NCBI GenBank assembly: GCA_023055355.1
Contig: JALJCS010000001.1
Location: 24,551,881 to 24,615,880, forward strand
Source of the DNA: Agelaius tricolor
Taxonomy: Eukaryota > Chordata > Aves > Passeriformes > Icteridae
DNA: 64,000 nucleotides
Reading direction: 5' to 3'
Shown: piece by piece, positions 36,001-48,400 of the stretch
How the letters are laid out: the number at the start of each line of letters is the position of its first letter
How positions within the stretch are numbered: the first letter of the stretch is position 1
Made by a program: the position numbers and the translations under genes
The notes under the pieces: generated by a model
Told to the model about the DNA's origin: nothing
Database searches by the model: none
Seen by the model: the letters and a program-made list of their open reading frames with translations, nothing else

Positions 36001-39000
36001 AGAGCATATTTCCAAAAGCTGCTGATTCCTAAAGAGGCTTGAGGAAAATACCAAAAAAGAAAATACCAATATTCAGAGGCTATTGATAGGACTTCAAGAA
36101 GAGATAAAAATAAAGGCTCTCCTTATTTTTATATTTTAAAAAATCTATTTTGTAGAAGCTAAAGCATGAGCAAAATAAGCAGAGAGTCAATTATGTCAAT
36201 TTGAGCAATTTGAGAAATAGCAATTTCCTGGAAAACAGTGATAGAGCAAAAACACCTGGAAAGGGGAATGTGTAAACTGTGATCCTGTGCATCAGAATTT
36301 TGCTGAGCAGAGGAGAGCATATTCTACCTGGTGGGTAAGTAGTGCATCCCTTCGTGATACCTCTTTTTCTCTGAAGGATTAGAGAAAGCATCAGTCTGCT
36401 TGAATTAGGTTAAGTGGATCCAATCATACTCTGCAAATGGGAACTTTTATAGCAACTTAATATTTTGTGGCACTCAAATATTTTTCCAACACCTCCATAA
36501 AGAATTAAGGAATCATACGCTGGTCGGTGCTGTGGATGTCACTTCTCTTTTTGATATATATTTTCTCTATCAGTTACTGTGAGGAATGTGAGTTGTGGTT
36601 GTCTCAGCAAACCTGAGTGTTTTCAGACTGCTGACAAGCCTTTGAGTTGTCTGTGTTGGTTATATGCTGCCTGTTTTTTGGCAAAGCAGTTGTTGAGCAT
36701 AAGGAGGTGTGTGAACCTGTGGGTAGGTGATTTCATCCTTAGGAGCCTTGGTAGGGAATTCTGAAGCACACACACCCATGCCTTGGACAGCAACTTGGTG
36801 AGGATATGAGTTGGAAAGGATTTCCTGGGATGAAGTTGTACACCTAGAGAGGCTGACAGCCCCACCTCTTCCAGCAGCAATCGTGGGGCTGGCTGGGACA
36901 GCAGCAGATATGGATGGGTGCAAAGGAATTTTATTTTGAGAGAGATGTATTTGTGGTTGGGAGATTGCACATGAAAAAGTCAAAAGAAGGTGAATTAGGA
37001 ATAAAAAGATGTCTGTGGGTAGACAACACAAGGTAGAATACATCTCTTCACCTTTCACCTGATTCCTTCTCAGATTGATTTGGATGAGCTAAGTATTCCT
37101 CTGATGCTCATGTTAACAAAAAATGCTCTGCATAGAGAGATCTGTGTGGCAAAACAGTGCTGGGGAGTCTGATGTCTGCAGCAAATGCCAAGGGGAAATT
37201 TATTTTTGAATAGCTCTAATCTGATCCTGTTGACTTGCTGCCCACTAGCACAATGTGTGCACTCCTGGAGCACATCACCCTGTTGAATTTAACTCATTAG
37301 GAATTAATTGTGCCCTCTGGGTCAGGAGCACAATCCTGACGAAAATCTCTTGGTTGATCCCACTCACCTCATTTTTGGCTCACATCCCAGAAATATCTCC
37401 AGTGAGCACAGGGTCACTTCAGATCACACAATTTATCCTCTCTCCCTCTTTTGGGAGAACTGTGCCTCCTCATGTCTGCTCATGTGTCAGTCTGTCCTGC
37501 AGGAGGCTTTGGGAAGCATGGCCAAACACCTCTGCTGTCCACAGCTTCATTGTACAGAAGTGAGGGATTTCTCCAAGTAGGATTCCATCCCAGGCAATCC
37601 AAAGCAGGACCTTCTGGATCCTGGCTGCTCAGTTTTAAGTATGAAATCAGCATAAAGGGAATCAAAAAGGAAGATCAGAATAGATCTGCTTGATGTTTGC
37701 TATTTACTGCCCAAGCATTCATCTCAAAGCCTGGAGAGGGAAGGCTCACCTTCTGGCAGCATGTTAGTCCCTATATTTTAATGCTGAAAACTGCTATGCA
37801 GGGTCTAAAAACTCTGCTTTTTTCATATCAGTTAAAAAAACTGTGTGTTCATCACAGCATGGTTCCCTGTATTAGTAAGTCCTAAAACTGCCTTCCCTAT
37901 TGTCTGAATTTCCATTTTCAGTTTACAGTTTTTCTATTCCTGTGGGAAGAGGCTCCCCACTTTCATTTCCATGCAGTGCTGAAACTGGGAATCCCATTAG
38001 CATTGTTCATATGACCTACAGAATGTGAGTAAATGTTCCATAGCTGTGTATCCTCTTGGCTGCTCTCCAGGGCCTGTAATTAACTCCACATATATTCCTC
38101 TATCTATCATGGGCCTTTAGGTCTGACCTAACAGAAACAGTGAAAGCTGGAATAGAAAGTGAAGCTTTATGGAAAAAATCAAAGAAAGTGCTTTGCTTGC
38201 TGATAAGACTTTAGGTGTTTACTGTGCATGCTGTCCTTTTAGCAAAATTTCAGTCCTAGGAAAGCACTGCAAGTATAAAGCAGCCCTTTGAAAAGATCAT
38301 GTGACTTTCAGTGTGCAAGAGATGTTTGGGCATACTTTAATTTTTTAAGCATGATGTGAACACGTCACCTGTGAGTGGGTTGAATTAATCTTTATGTGGG
38401 TAACAAAATTTTTTAATTTAATAAGTCATTTAACTATCTTGTCATCCTGGCTAACTAGAACAGTTTTTAAAAGTAGCTGCTTTTCAAGTATTATACTTGT
38501 CTTTCTTCCTTTTGTTTTCTATCATATATGCTTCTGAAAAATATTAATTGACTCTGCATTTAATTATATTACAAATTACATTAAGTTTTTTACAGGACTG
38601 TAATAATTCTAGACCGGGTGAGGAAAAAATGGTAGCATTCATAAAAATAAGATACAGATACAACATGCATTCTTTGTGGGGATTTCATTTAATTCTCAGC
38701 CTATACTGAGGTTCAGGTCTTTGCTATGTAAATCTGGAGTAATAGCACTGGAACAAGTGCACCAGCAGAGCTGGAAGTTGAACTTGGCCTTTGTTTTTTT
38801 AAGTACAATATTAGAATTTCAGATCTAATCCATTTGGTTTTCTGTTAGCTCAGTGTATCTTCCATATCTAATTATGTATATTTACATCTTATTAGCATAA
38901 CTGTTCAGAAACAAAGGCTCTCATGATTTTTAGGCTCAGGCTGTTAAGATGCTTAAGACACTGATTGTGGAGAAAGGTTAGTGGCCCATCCACCCTTGGT

Positions 39001-39868
39001 ATTATACTCCAGTTGATGGCTTTTATGTATGTCATTCACCTGGAACAGATGTTTTCCCTCTTGCTTTAACTGTTCCCCAAAAATATCTGAAAAGAATTTG
39101 AAAATACAATTAATATGCATGTCTATCCAATTAATTTAAATAAATTAGCATTAAAATGGATTCTGGATTTATTTTGACACTTTCTGCAGCAGACAAAAAT
39201 AATCCTGATGCAGGACTGAATTTTGTCAGATGCCTCAGTAAACAGCAGAGACTCTGTTCAAAAGAGGAATCTTTATTAGGAGATGGTCATTCAGTCCTAG
39301 GGCTCTGCTTTTTGTAACCAGTGTGAATCCTGGATTTTGGTCTGCTGTGAAAATGATGGAGGAGAGCAATACCTTGAAACAGGATGACAGTCAGCTAAAT
39401 CTACTGAGATTTTGGGAGAGGAGCAATGCAGATCAAGTGTTGTTTTAGAGTACAGACTACTTTAAAATTCTGCACTGAGCATTAGTTAGTCCAGCAACTC
39501 CTAAGCTAGAGGTATTTCTAACATGCTGGAAATATGTATTGCAGGGTGTTGGAGGCTCAGCTAAGGAGAATTATCTGCCAAGCTTAAAGGGTGTCAGATT
39601 GCTGAGCAGGATGAGGAAAGGGGATGGAATTAAAGCTTTTGAGGAGGATGTGCTTTCTTTAAGGGGCACTTTCTCCTGGTAGGAAGTTTAGTTAGGTGCA
39701 GACATTATTTCCTAGCTTCCCTAGCTTTTGCTTTCCTTTGTTGCAAGGAGTGAATTAATTAAAAAAAAAAAATCTATCTTCTATAAGGTGCCTTTCAGCA
39801 GCTGCTGCTTCCATCCACAGCAAGTTTGTCAGCTCTTTCAGAGACCATGGACCAGCTGAGATGCCAGT

Positions 39869-39914
39869 GCAGGTTTGGGAGTTTGCAGGTTTGGAAGTTT
39901 GCAGGTTTGGAGTG
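39869..39914. repeat. 16-bp tandem repeat, 2.9 copies
   Basis: Units gcaggtttgggagttt, gcaggtttggaagttt and a partial gcaggtttggagtg follow one another with one base difference between the first two. Confidence 0.9.
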
Positions 39915-42036
39915 TATCTCCTGTGAGCTATGCCAGATGCCAGCTCCAGTCCTTTCCAGCCCAAGCTACACAAATATATCTTAGGGATTTGCCATAATAC
40001 CATAATTAAATAGCTGTGTTGGACTGTCCTGACTATAGCTGTATTTGGGATAGAACATAAGCTTTCCCTGGTTTTTAGGATTGACAGAGTTGGAAATGTC
40101 ATGTCAGGGTGGAAACCAAGTTAAAGACAGATGTAAGGGCTTTTGTCAGGGACATTTCAAACTCAGTTAAAAGATGACAATGGAGTCTGACCACTAATAT
40201 ATTGTCTACTCATAATGTGAGAAAAATTAGGAGACACTGAAGGGGTTGAGAATAGAATTAGCTGTACTTGCTTGCATGGTGTTCTTTCTGAGGCTGGAGA
40301 TGCACCCTCCAGGCCATGGTATTCCAGTCTGGGGAGAGGGCTGGCAGAGCCAGGCTCCTGGTGTGCCTGTGGCTCCTGGAGATGCCAGCAGCTCAGGGAA
40401 GCAGCTGCTCCCTGCAATGCTGCAGGACAGCTGGGAGCTCTGCCACCAAGGAAGGGATGACTCTGAGTTCTCTGCTGGGACTCCTGTCTCTCTCCCTCTG
40501 TTGGATTCGCTCTCGGGCATAAAACACTAAACCATCAAACAAGTTGGATTGGAAGTTCCCTCGTTGTATGTTTAATGAAGGCTGTAAAAATAGCAAATAA
40601 TAACAGGACATTTTTAAAGAAGGTACAAAAATATGATCATTTTCCCTTTCCTCCCCCAGAATATCAGATGTTAATCTTGTTCCTCCCACAGGCTAATGAT
40701 ACCAGATGCTGCAAACAACAGGTGAAAGCTAGAGGTGAACCAGAATGTTAAAGAAAATATACTCTGAGATAGTCATAAACTTTTACAAAGTAAAATGGAG
40801 TCAGCTATGTTTTCTCTTTTGATCTAAAGCCTGAGCTTATTTAAAATGGATAACATGACACTTGTGCCTCACTGCAACAAAGTCCACATAAACATACCAA
40901 ATACTTGTAATTTCTTTAAATGAAATTATGAAGTGAAAAGTTCATTTTGCTGCCTTAATAAAAGTTTTGTTCAGCATACCAGTGAAAAATATTATTTATA
41001 TTTTGGTGTGAGCTGCCTTTTGAGGGTAGTTTATTACACTCTTATAAGCAGCAAAGCATTGGTAGGCTTTTGGGAGTCTGCAAAAACAAACATGTAGATG
41101 AGAATGAGTCATGATGTACTTGCTGGTTTACTTTCTTTTCTGAATTATTTAACACTGATTTTTTATGTGACTTGGCAGTTTATTGCTTTGAGTGATAAAA
41201 CTCTTTGAGCTGAGTAGGTGTGAGGGCAGGTGTGGGCTGAGCACGTGGGATGTCAGTGCTGCTGCTTCCCCCACCCAGGGAGGTGCCCTGGTCAGGGTAT
41301 GATGAGGCAGTGTCCTCAATCTGGCAAGGAATCCATATTAATATAATTGATTGTGAACTTACTGCAATGATCTTGCAAAATCAAACACTGCATGATGGAG
41401 GTAGACATCAAAATTACCCCTTTTCAATCTGGCACAACCTTCCTCTTCTGAGGCTAAAATGTTGCTTGAGAAAGGCAGCCCTTTTTCACAGTTTAATAAA
41501 TCTCTGTGAGATGCCTGTGTTCTGTTTGTAAATGTAAAAATAAGAAAAAAGCCCCAATATTTTTCCCTTTGTAAAAACGTTTGAAAATTAATATTTGAAT
41601 AGCTCTTTTGAGAACTGACATTTGGCCATGATTACAGCTTTCATTGGGAAGGACTTTAGAGCATTTCAGTGGAAATTGGTTCTGATTTGGCCAACTTTCT
41701 GAGCCTTTGAAAAATACAAAATGGATAATGCCCAGTATGTTTTTTCCACTAGGCTTGTATAGATATATTCATCATGCATTCCAGTGTGGATAACTAGCAG
41801 TGTTATGAAATAGGAAATAAAAATCCACAGAAACCCACAGCTCTGGGTTTCTGGTAAATCATCTGTTCCATGCTATGTGTGCTAGAGATTGCTGTGGTGA
41901 GGCACCTGGGAGCTGCTGGTGGACAGACCTTCCTGAGCTCTGGAGATGTGCAGGGTCACAGGGGGGAAGAGAAGGTTTTGTGGCAGAGTTTAGGGGAGCA
42001 GCACGACGTTGTTTAGAGGCTCCACTCTCTGTAGTA

Positions 42037-42042
42037 AATATT
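42037..42042 (+). repeat. Target-site duplication, left copy (aatatt)
   Basis: Six bases directly before the TG of the solo LTR; identical to 42424-42429. Confidence 0.85.
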
Positions 42043-42423
42043 TGTCACAGACATGTTTTATGAAAAATCCTGTCCTTAGGATTTTTCTCCTGAGAAGCTG
42101 AGAAGCCTTAAGAACAAAATGTAAACAATGATTATCTGCTGCTGTGGAATGCAAAAAGTGGATCTGTGATTGGTCTCACGTGGTTGTTTCTAATTAATGG
42201 CCAATCACAGTCCAGCTGTCCAGACTGTCTCAGTCAGTCACAAGCTTTTGTTATCATTCCTTTTCTATTCTTAGCTAGCCTTCTGATGAAATCCTTTCTT
42301 CTATTCTTTTAGTATAGTTTTAATATAATATATATCATAAAATAATAAATCAAACCTTCTGAAACATGGAGTCAACATTCTCATCTCTTCCCTCATCCTA
42401 AGACCCCTGCGAACACCACCACA
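42043..42423 (+). mobile_element. Solo LTR of the same ERV family, plus orientation
   Basis: 381 bp from TGTCACAG to CACCACCACA, bounded by an exact 6-bp duplication aatatt. It contains an inverted CCAAT box (ATTGG, 42169-42173), a CCAAT box at 42201-42205 and AATAAA at 42344-42349, the parts expected of an LTR promoter and polyadenylation region. It follows the family pattern I remember more closely than the copy at 28.7 kb. No primer-binding site or viral gene remains. The 6-bp duplication fits alpha- or beta-type avian retroelements. Confidence 0.92.
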
Positions 42424-42429
42424 AATATT
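42424..42429 (+). repeat. Target-site duplication, right copy (aatatt)
   Basis: Identical to 42037-42042, immediately after the terminal CA of the solo LTR. Confidence 0.85.
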
Positions 42430-45400
42430 GGGCATGCAGTACTTAAAACCTGCCAAACTGGGTGCAGTGGCCTTAACTTTGAATGTTTTTAATACATGTG
42501 TTACATTCAGCTGCTTGACTGTGCCTTTTTATGAAAAAATAAGAAGTGGTAGCATGTGATTGTAACAGCCACTCTCTTTTTCTGCTCGGTGCTCAGTTGT
42601 GCTGTGCTTCATGTCCCAGTGTAAATGCCTTTTTGGTAACCTGTGCCTGTGTTTCTCCACCTGCATTATTAGAATTATCTCCTAATATTCAATTTGCCAC
42701 CTCTCTGACAAGTTTTTGTTCTTACAGAGAGCAAAGGACTTACATCTCTTTTCATAACAGCCTTCTGAATGGCAACTAATGACAAATGTCATTATTCCCT
42801 CTGCCTTGACTTCTATCAGTTGCTCATCTCATTTCTTATATTTCACTACAATTCTTCTTGGCTCTCTGCAATCAGGTCAGGTGATCAGGTCAGTAGGAAA
42901 AACCTGCCCAAAGAAATTTGGCAAGTAACAGCCCTGTGGGCACACTCAGACACTAAGCATTAAGGCTGGAATGAATCCACACACTTATTTTTTTCCATTT
43001 TTTTCTTCAGGTGGTAGAAAATGGCCAGAGCAAGGTAGGTGGAAGGCACATCCTCTGTCTCCTTCTCAAGCTCAGCAGTGGCTGGTGAAGAATTCAAGAG
43101 TGTACCAGTAAGCTTGGACCCACCTCAGCAGCCCAGTGGCTTTTGTTTAGGAGCAGCAAACCATGGATTCCCATCCATGTAACACTGTGTCTGTGCCTCC
43201 TTATGGAAAACACAGGTGAGTTTCAGGAGTGGAAATCAAGGCTGGACATGCTGCCATGTGTGACCTCAGCAGCTGGCAGGCAGGTGCTTTTCTGCAAGCA
43301 GGGCCATAGCCTCCAGAAGTTTATTGAAATAATCTGCTGGCACTCCCACCTGGGGCTGCAGAGAGGAACTGGAGACTAAGTAAAGGAGAGGGAATTTGTT
43401 TACCAGCTTTACATCTAGTGTGACGTTTCTTGAGTAGTTGCAAGGCCAAAAGTTGATGGGAAGCAGGAGGAAATCTCTTTTCCCCTCCTCAGATGGGAGG
43501 AAATTGTGTGGAAGAACCCATGCTAAAGGTGACCTCCCAATGGGCTGTGGTCCTTATTGGGAACAGCATTAATATCCCCTGGTAGTCAACATTACAACTT
43601 TTTCAATAAATGCCTCTCCTCTCTTTATGAGGAGATAGAACTTCACAAAATCTCTTTTTATTTAAGACCTTCCAGTAAATTATGAATGTAAAAGTTTTTA
43701 TTCATATTTTTAAGCGTATCAAGAGAAGAATGTTCTCTAAAATATTTGGCAGACTTTCCTCCCTTCTTTCCACAAAGAAATTTTATTCTTCTCCATTAAA
43801 CATCCCCAAAGACTTCAGTTGCTCTCACATAAGAGTATAGAGCTTTTCACATGTCAGGGGATAATTTATTTTTTGAATTAACGAATGTAATTTCATTGAG
43901 TTTAATATTTTAGCCAGGATTTATTATAGTGAAGTCTCTAATTTACATTCAGCTCAGGTGAATAGCACCTTTCATTTGTCCTCATAATAATGATTGATTG
44001 GAGGTCTCATTGCAAAGCAGTGGTGTGATGGTCCCCATTTTATTTTGAATAGCAGCAATGACAAAAAACACTGCTATGTGGCACTTTCTTGTCATTTTTT
44101 TCTGCTCTCTCAGCTGAGGCAAACTGAATTGCAAAGAGTTTTCTTTATTTCTCAGGTTGTCTTTTGAGATTTTCTTGCCCAGTTTGAGGGAAGTGCATCA
44201 AATTTGGGACTCTCCCAACCAAAACTTGCATTTCTGGTGTCTGCTAGGTACCTGTGCTCTTTGGCTTTTAAATTTTTTATTTTCTTGGGCCTAAACCTCA
44301 CTGCTAGGTAGAGCACTAACCTTACCAAATATTGTTATTTTTGTGACTTTGAATAAGCCATTGCTCCCCTCTGCCATAAAAATTATCAAGGCAATAAAAT
44401 GTATCTGAAGTACATCATTGTCTTTATACCTATAACATGCCAGCAATATCCTTATCTAAGTAACTTTTTGAAAGAAGAACTGAGTGTATTCTGCAGCTAT
44501 ATTTTCTGTCTTTCTCTAGAGGTACAGATTTTGGGTTTTTAAGTATTATTTATGTCAGCTGCAGGAGTTAGAGTAACTACAACTGGGATATTTGGTGTTT
44601 GAAGTGTGAATAATTAACAATTGACTGACAAACCTGCTCTGTCTGGCTGTGTAAATAAGTAGAAGGACTCTATTTTGAAGGGGCAGCAGACACCACAGAC
44701 ACAGGAAAGGATTAAAAACTGTCCCACAGATGAGCACAAACACACTGAATGGTGCTCAGGTGCTGCAGCACTCATGCATGCACACCAAAGGCTGATCAAA
44801 CTTCATAACTCTGCAGAGCATAAAAGTTAAACCCCAGTATCTCTTCTGGACCTGACACAATCCCAAACCAGCCAAGGCTTCTGCTGGGATCTAAAGCTTT
44901 CTGCTGGGGTGTTCTGAGAGCATAAGGTGCCTTTAGGCCAAACTGAATCTGAAAATCAAAACTCTTGAAGCCCTTGTTGCTCTTTTGCAATTTATCTTAG
45001 ATTAAAGCACTGTTACATAATCAAGGATTAAAGGCATTAAACTATCCTAAAGAAACATAAGGATGTAATTTTATCCAAGTTACCAGATGATAGATCTGGG
45101 AGCATTTTTTGATTGTTCAATTAGAACATATTCTTTGGTTTAAACTGACTAACCGAGTAATTTGAAAAGAAATTATTAAAATTTGGGGGATTCTCTTTCT
45201 CCTGTGGAGATTTGGCCTTAGAGAACACGTCACAGCCTGACCATCTTTCTGACCTACTTAAGCTTCAATCAGGTTTAAGTGTAGGCAGCTCACTGAGCTG
45301 CAGTGACATGCATGCCTCATTGATCACATGAGAATTGTAGCTGGGGCTTAGCCTAGCCAGTTATAATCATGGTGACTAAATTCAAACAGCAAACTTAGGT

Positions 45401-48400
45401 AGTTCCTAGTTCTGTATCAGTAAGCTGCCAGTAATTTGCATCATTCTAATCACTTCCTTCAATTTAAAAATAATACTTTGAAATATTTAAATTAAATATT
45501 TAGTGTATACCTTTAAAATTAAACTCTACATTAAAGTTGTACTTAACAATTATTTCATTGGTATTAAAAGAAAACAAAAAATACTACTCCATACCTTCAC
45601 AAAACAGACCTAATTTTATTATTTTTTTAATAGCCTACATAATATACCCTAAGTGTTTGACGGAAATACAGAATATATTTGGCTGGAGAGATTTTGTGGC
45701 ATAAACTAAGGTTATCCAAAGTCCAGATTTGGCAGAAAGTGTCTCACTAAGAGCTGAAACAGCCAATCATGGTTTGAGAGAGTGGCATGCAGGACACACT
45801 GAGCCAGAGAAGACTTTCTCTTGCTCTCCACAGTGGGAATGAAACCATTCCAGGTCATGAACCCAGCTGTCAGAAACAGTGTGTGCTGTAAGGAGGTGTG
45901 TGGCACTGACAGGGAACACAAATCTCTGGTGGCACTCAGGAAAATGTGGAAAAGGGGACTCAGATGTTACATCCAGGGTCAAATTCTGCGCTCAGCCTTC
46001 TGCAGGTATGTGCTGCAAAACACCGCCCATGGGTTTTATATCCTAATTTCTGGTTGTTTTCAAAGCTGGAAGAGTTCCTAGACCAATTTAGGCAGCTCAC
46101 GGAGTTCTAAATTTTAGAACCTCCCCATGTTTGTCATTGGCCTTCATTTTCACCACTGGGCTCATTTGTCTCTGTGTTTTGTGGAACAGGGAGCAGCCAG
46201 CACCCCTGGGGCCAGGAGCCTTGGACAAGGACCACCAGGACATGCTGAAGCCTTTGTCTGAGCTGAAAACTCTTGTTTTCAAGTGGCACTCAAAAATGGA
46301 ACAAAAATTAGAATATTTCTGAAGTGTATTATGAGTGATTGCAGGCAGGCAATTTCCCCCTTGCTCTCCCAGTAATTGCATTTTATTATTTTGTGGCTGG
46401 CTTCTCAATAAAAGGGAATATTTACTTACGTTAGTGCTCTCAAAGCCAATTTGGATGGCAACTACCTTGCTTGTTGATTGCTACACCCACAAAGAGAGGA
46501 GGTGCTGTCCCTGATGTGAGGATCCAAAGTGTCAACATAAAATTTGCTATTCTCAATAAACACTGTGTTGTGCTCTTGTGCCAACAGAACTGCAAAATCT
46601 TGATTTCCATGTGTTTTCCCATCTTTGCTCCAGGAGTGCACTTAAACCAAGGCCTGGCTCCCAGAGATATGGGACTTGTTTCACCAGGAGCTCTGAAGGA
46701 ATGTAATTATTTTTTCTGCAGGTGCTCTGCAAACACTGGTGAAGTCACAAAGAGCTAATTTATAAAGAATTAGCTGTTTCTACTTGCCTTCTCAGCATAT
46801 GACTCAAAGTACTTTGACTGGGCAAATCAAATTTTCTAGGGATCTGCAGATAAAGCAGCTGAGTATTGAACTGGTAGCAAATAGAAGTTAATTTTGCTAG
46901 TGCCTGGCCACCAAATCACATGAGAATTGTAAAGACAGCTGCTGGCAAAGGATGAGAAAGATGTTTAAGTTTTTATTATTGTGGATTTTCTGAAAGACAT
47001 TTTATGGGGAGGGAGAGGGGAAAACCACCAACAAACCACCCCCCCCCGTGCTGTTCTATTTGGATGCATTACATTGGTAAGTGGAGTTTGTTCTGCTGGT
47101 AAAACCCATTTCCAACCCTGCAGCTTGACCATACCAGTATTTTCCTGTTCCTCTTCTCCTGCCTCCACAAAGATCCAAGCTTTCCTAACTTTCTTCCTGT
47201 TCCTCACCAGTTTTTCTTTTAGCCATCATACACTGGTGCTTCTTGATCTTCCCTTCTCTTGGACAGCCTCACCTTTTCTTGTGCCTTCTCTGATGTGTGG
47301 CTCTGGCTCAATTTGCTCTTCAATCACAACAGTTCTTAGTGAGCCACCCTCTCCTTTTACTTGCCAGCTGTAGAATAAATGTTTTTTTATTCAAAAGGCA
47401 TGTATTATATAAATGCTTATGCATAATTTTTGCTGTTGAATAATCCTGGTATTCCATATTTTTCTCTCTTTTGCCATCTGGTCCTTGAGGTCATGCTGCT
47501 GTAGTCCTTTGCTGATTATGCCTTACAAAGTTGACCCTGCAAGTTGAATTAATCTTGCCTAATCTAAACAGAAAGCATTATTTTCAGGAGTAAGTATTCT
47601 GATTTAGAATCCTGGGGTAAATATTCAGTGTGGGAATGTTGTCTAACTTTTTTGTCAACAGCCCTGGCAATAATTCCATAGGATAAGAGGTTACTCTGCC
47701 ATCAGCCCAGCTGTCATCCTTGCTTTCAAGCTTGTTGGTAAAATGCTGTTTCACCACGAAACATGCTAAAAAATATTTAAATTGACTTATCTTACACAGT
47801 CAAACGAGTTCAAATTCATTGTGATCTATTGAGAGACACTTATGGTTATTTAAAAAACCAAAAAACAGCTTGTATTTGTTAAGTGTTTAATTCTCTGAAT
47901 ATCAAGTGCAAGAGAGTGGGTGGCATTAGTCCCATGCTCCAACAGAGTAAGGGAGAGGAAAACACAGAGACTGATACCATTGTTCAGCCTGTGCTTTAAG
48001 TAATGTCACATCTGTGGTCAAGAGATAATGAGTGATTTGTCTCAGGTACCCTCAGGGAGGTGGTAAGTAAACTATTGGAACAAATGGAAGGAGGATTATG
48101 AGACTTGGAGGGAATAAAATTAAGACTGATAACATATGGAGTCTTGCAGCTATTTTTCCTGTTTCCTAAAGATTAATTTTTGCTGGTAATATTTTTTAGA
48201 GTGATTTAATAATGAACAGAAGGCTGTGGCTTAAAATGCTGGCAAAGGGCAGATTTTAGCAAATGACTGCAACATGGAGATCACAAGAGCTGAGGATTGT
48301 TATGGCCAATTTTTACTAAAGAGATTTTCCTGAAAACTGATGAGTGGTAAATGTAGAGGAGATACACACCATGATATGTTTGATTATGGTCAAGCACTTT

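Larger units (their letters stand above)
30078..42042. other. Intergenic sequence, about 12 kb, no gene recognised
   Basis: No exon, RNA gene or clear transposable element could be supported. Small structures seen: a duplicated AACCAAAAACCC unit near 30550-30575, a GT-rich stretch near 33484-33517, and a 16-bp tandem repeat at 39869-39914. Open frames stay below about 135 codons and are scattered over both strands. Confidence 0.55.

Noticed and set aside
47461..47530. Minus-strand words DLKDQMAKERK resembling a coiled-coil exon
   Set aside because: A stop codon lies directly upstream in frame, there is no acceptor, and no known protein match comes to mind.
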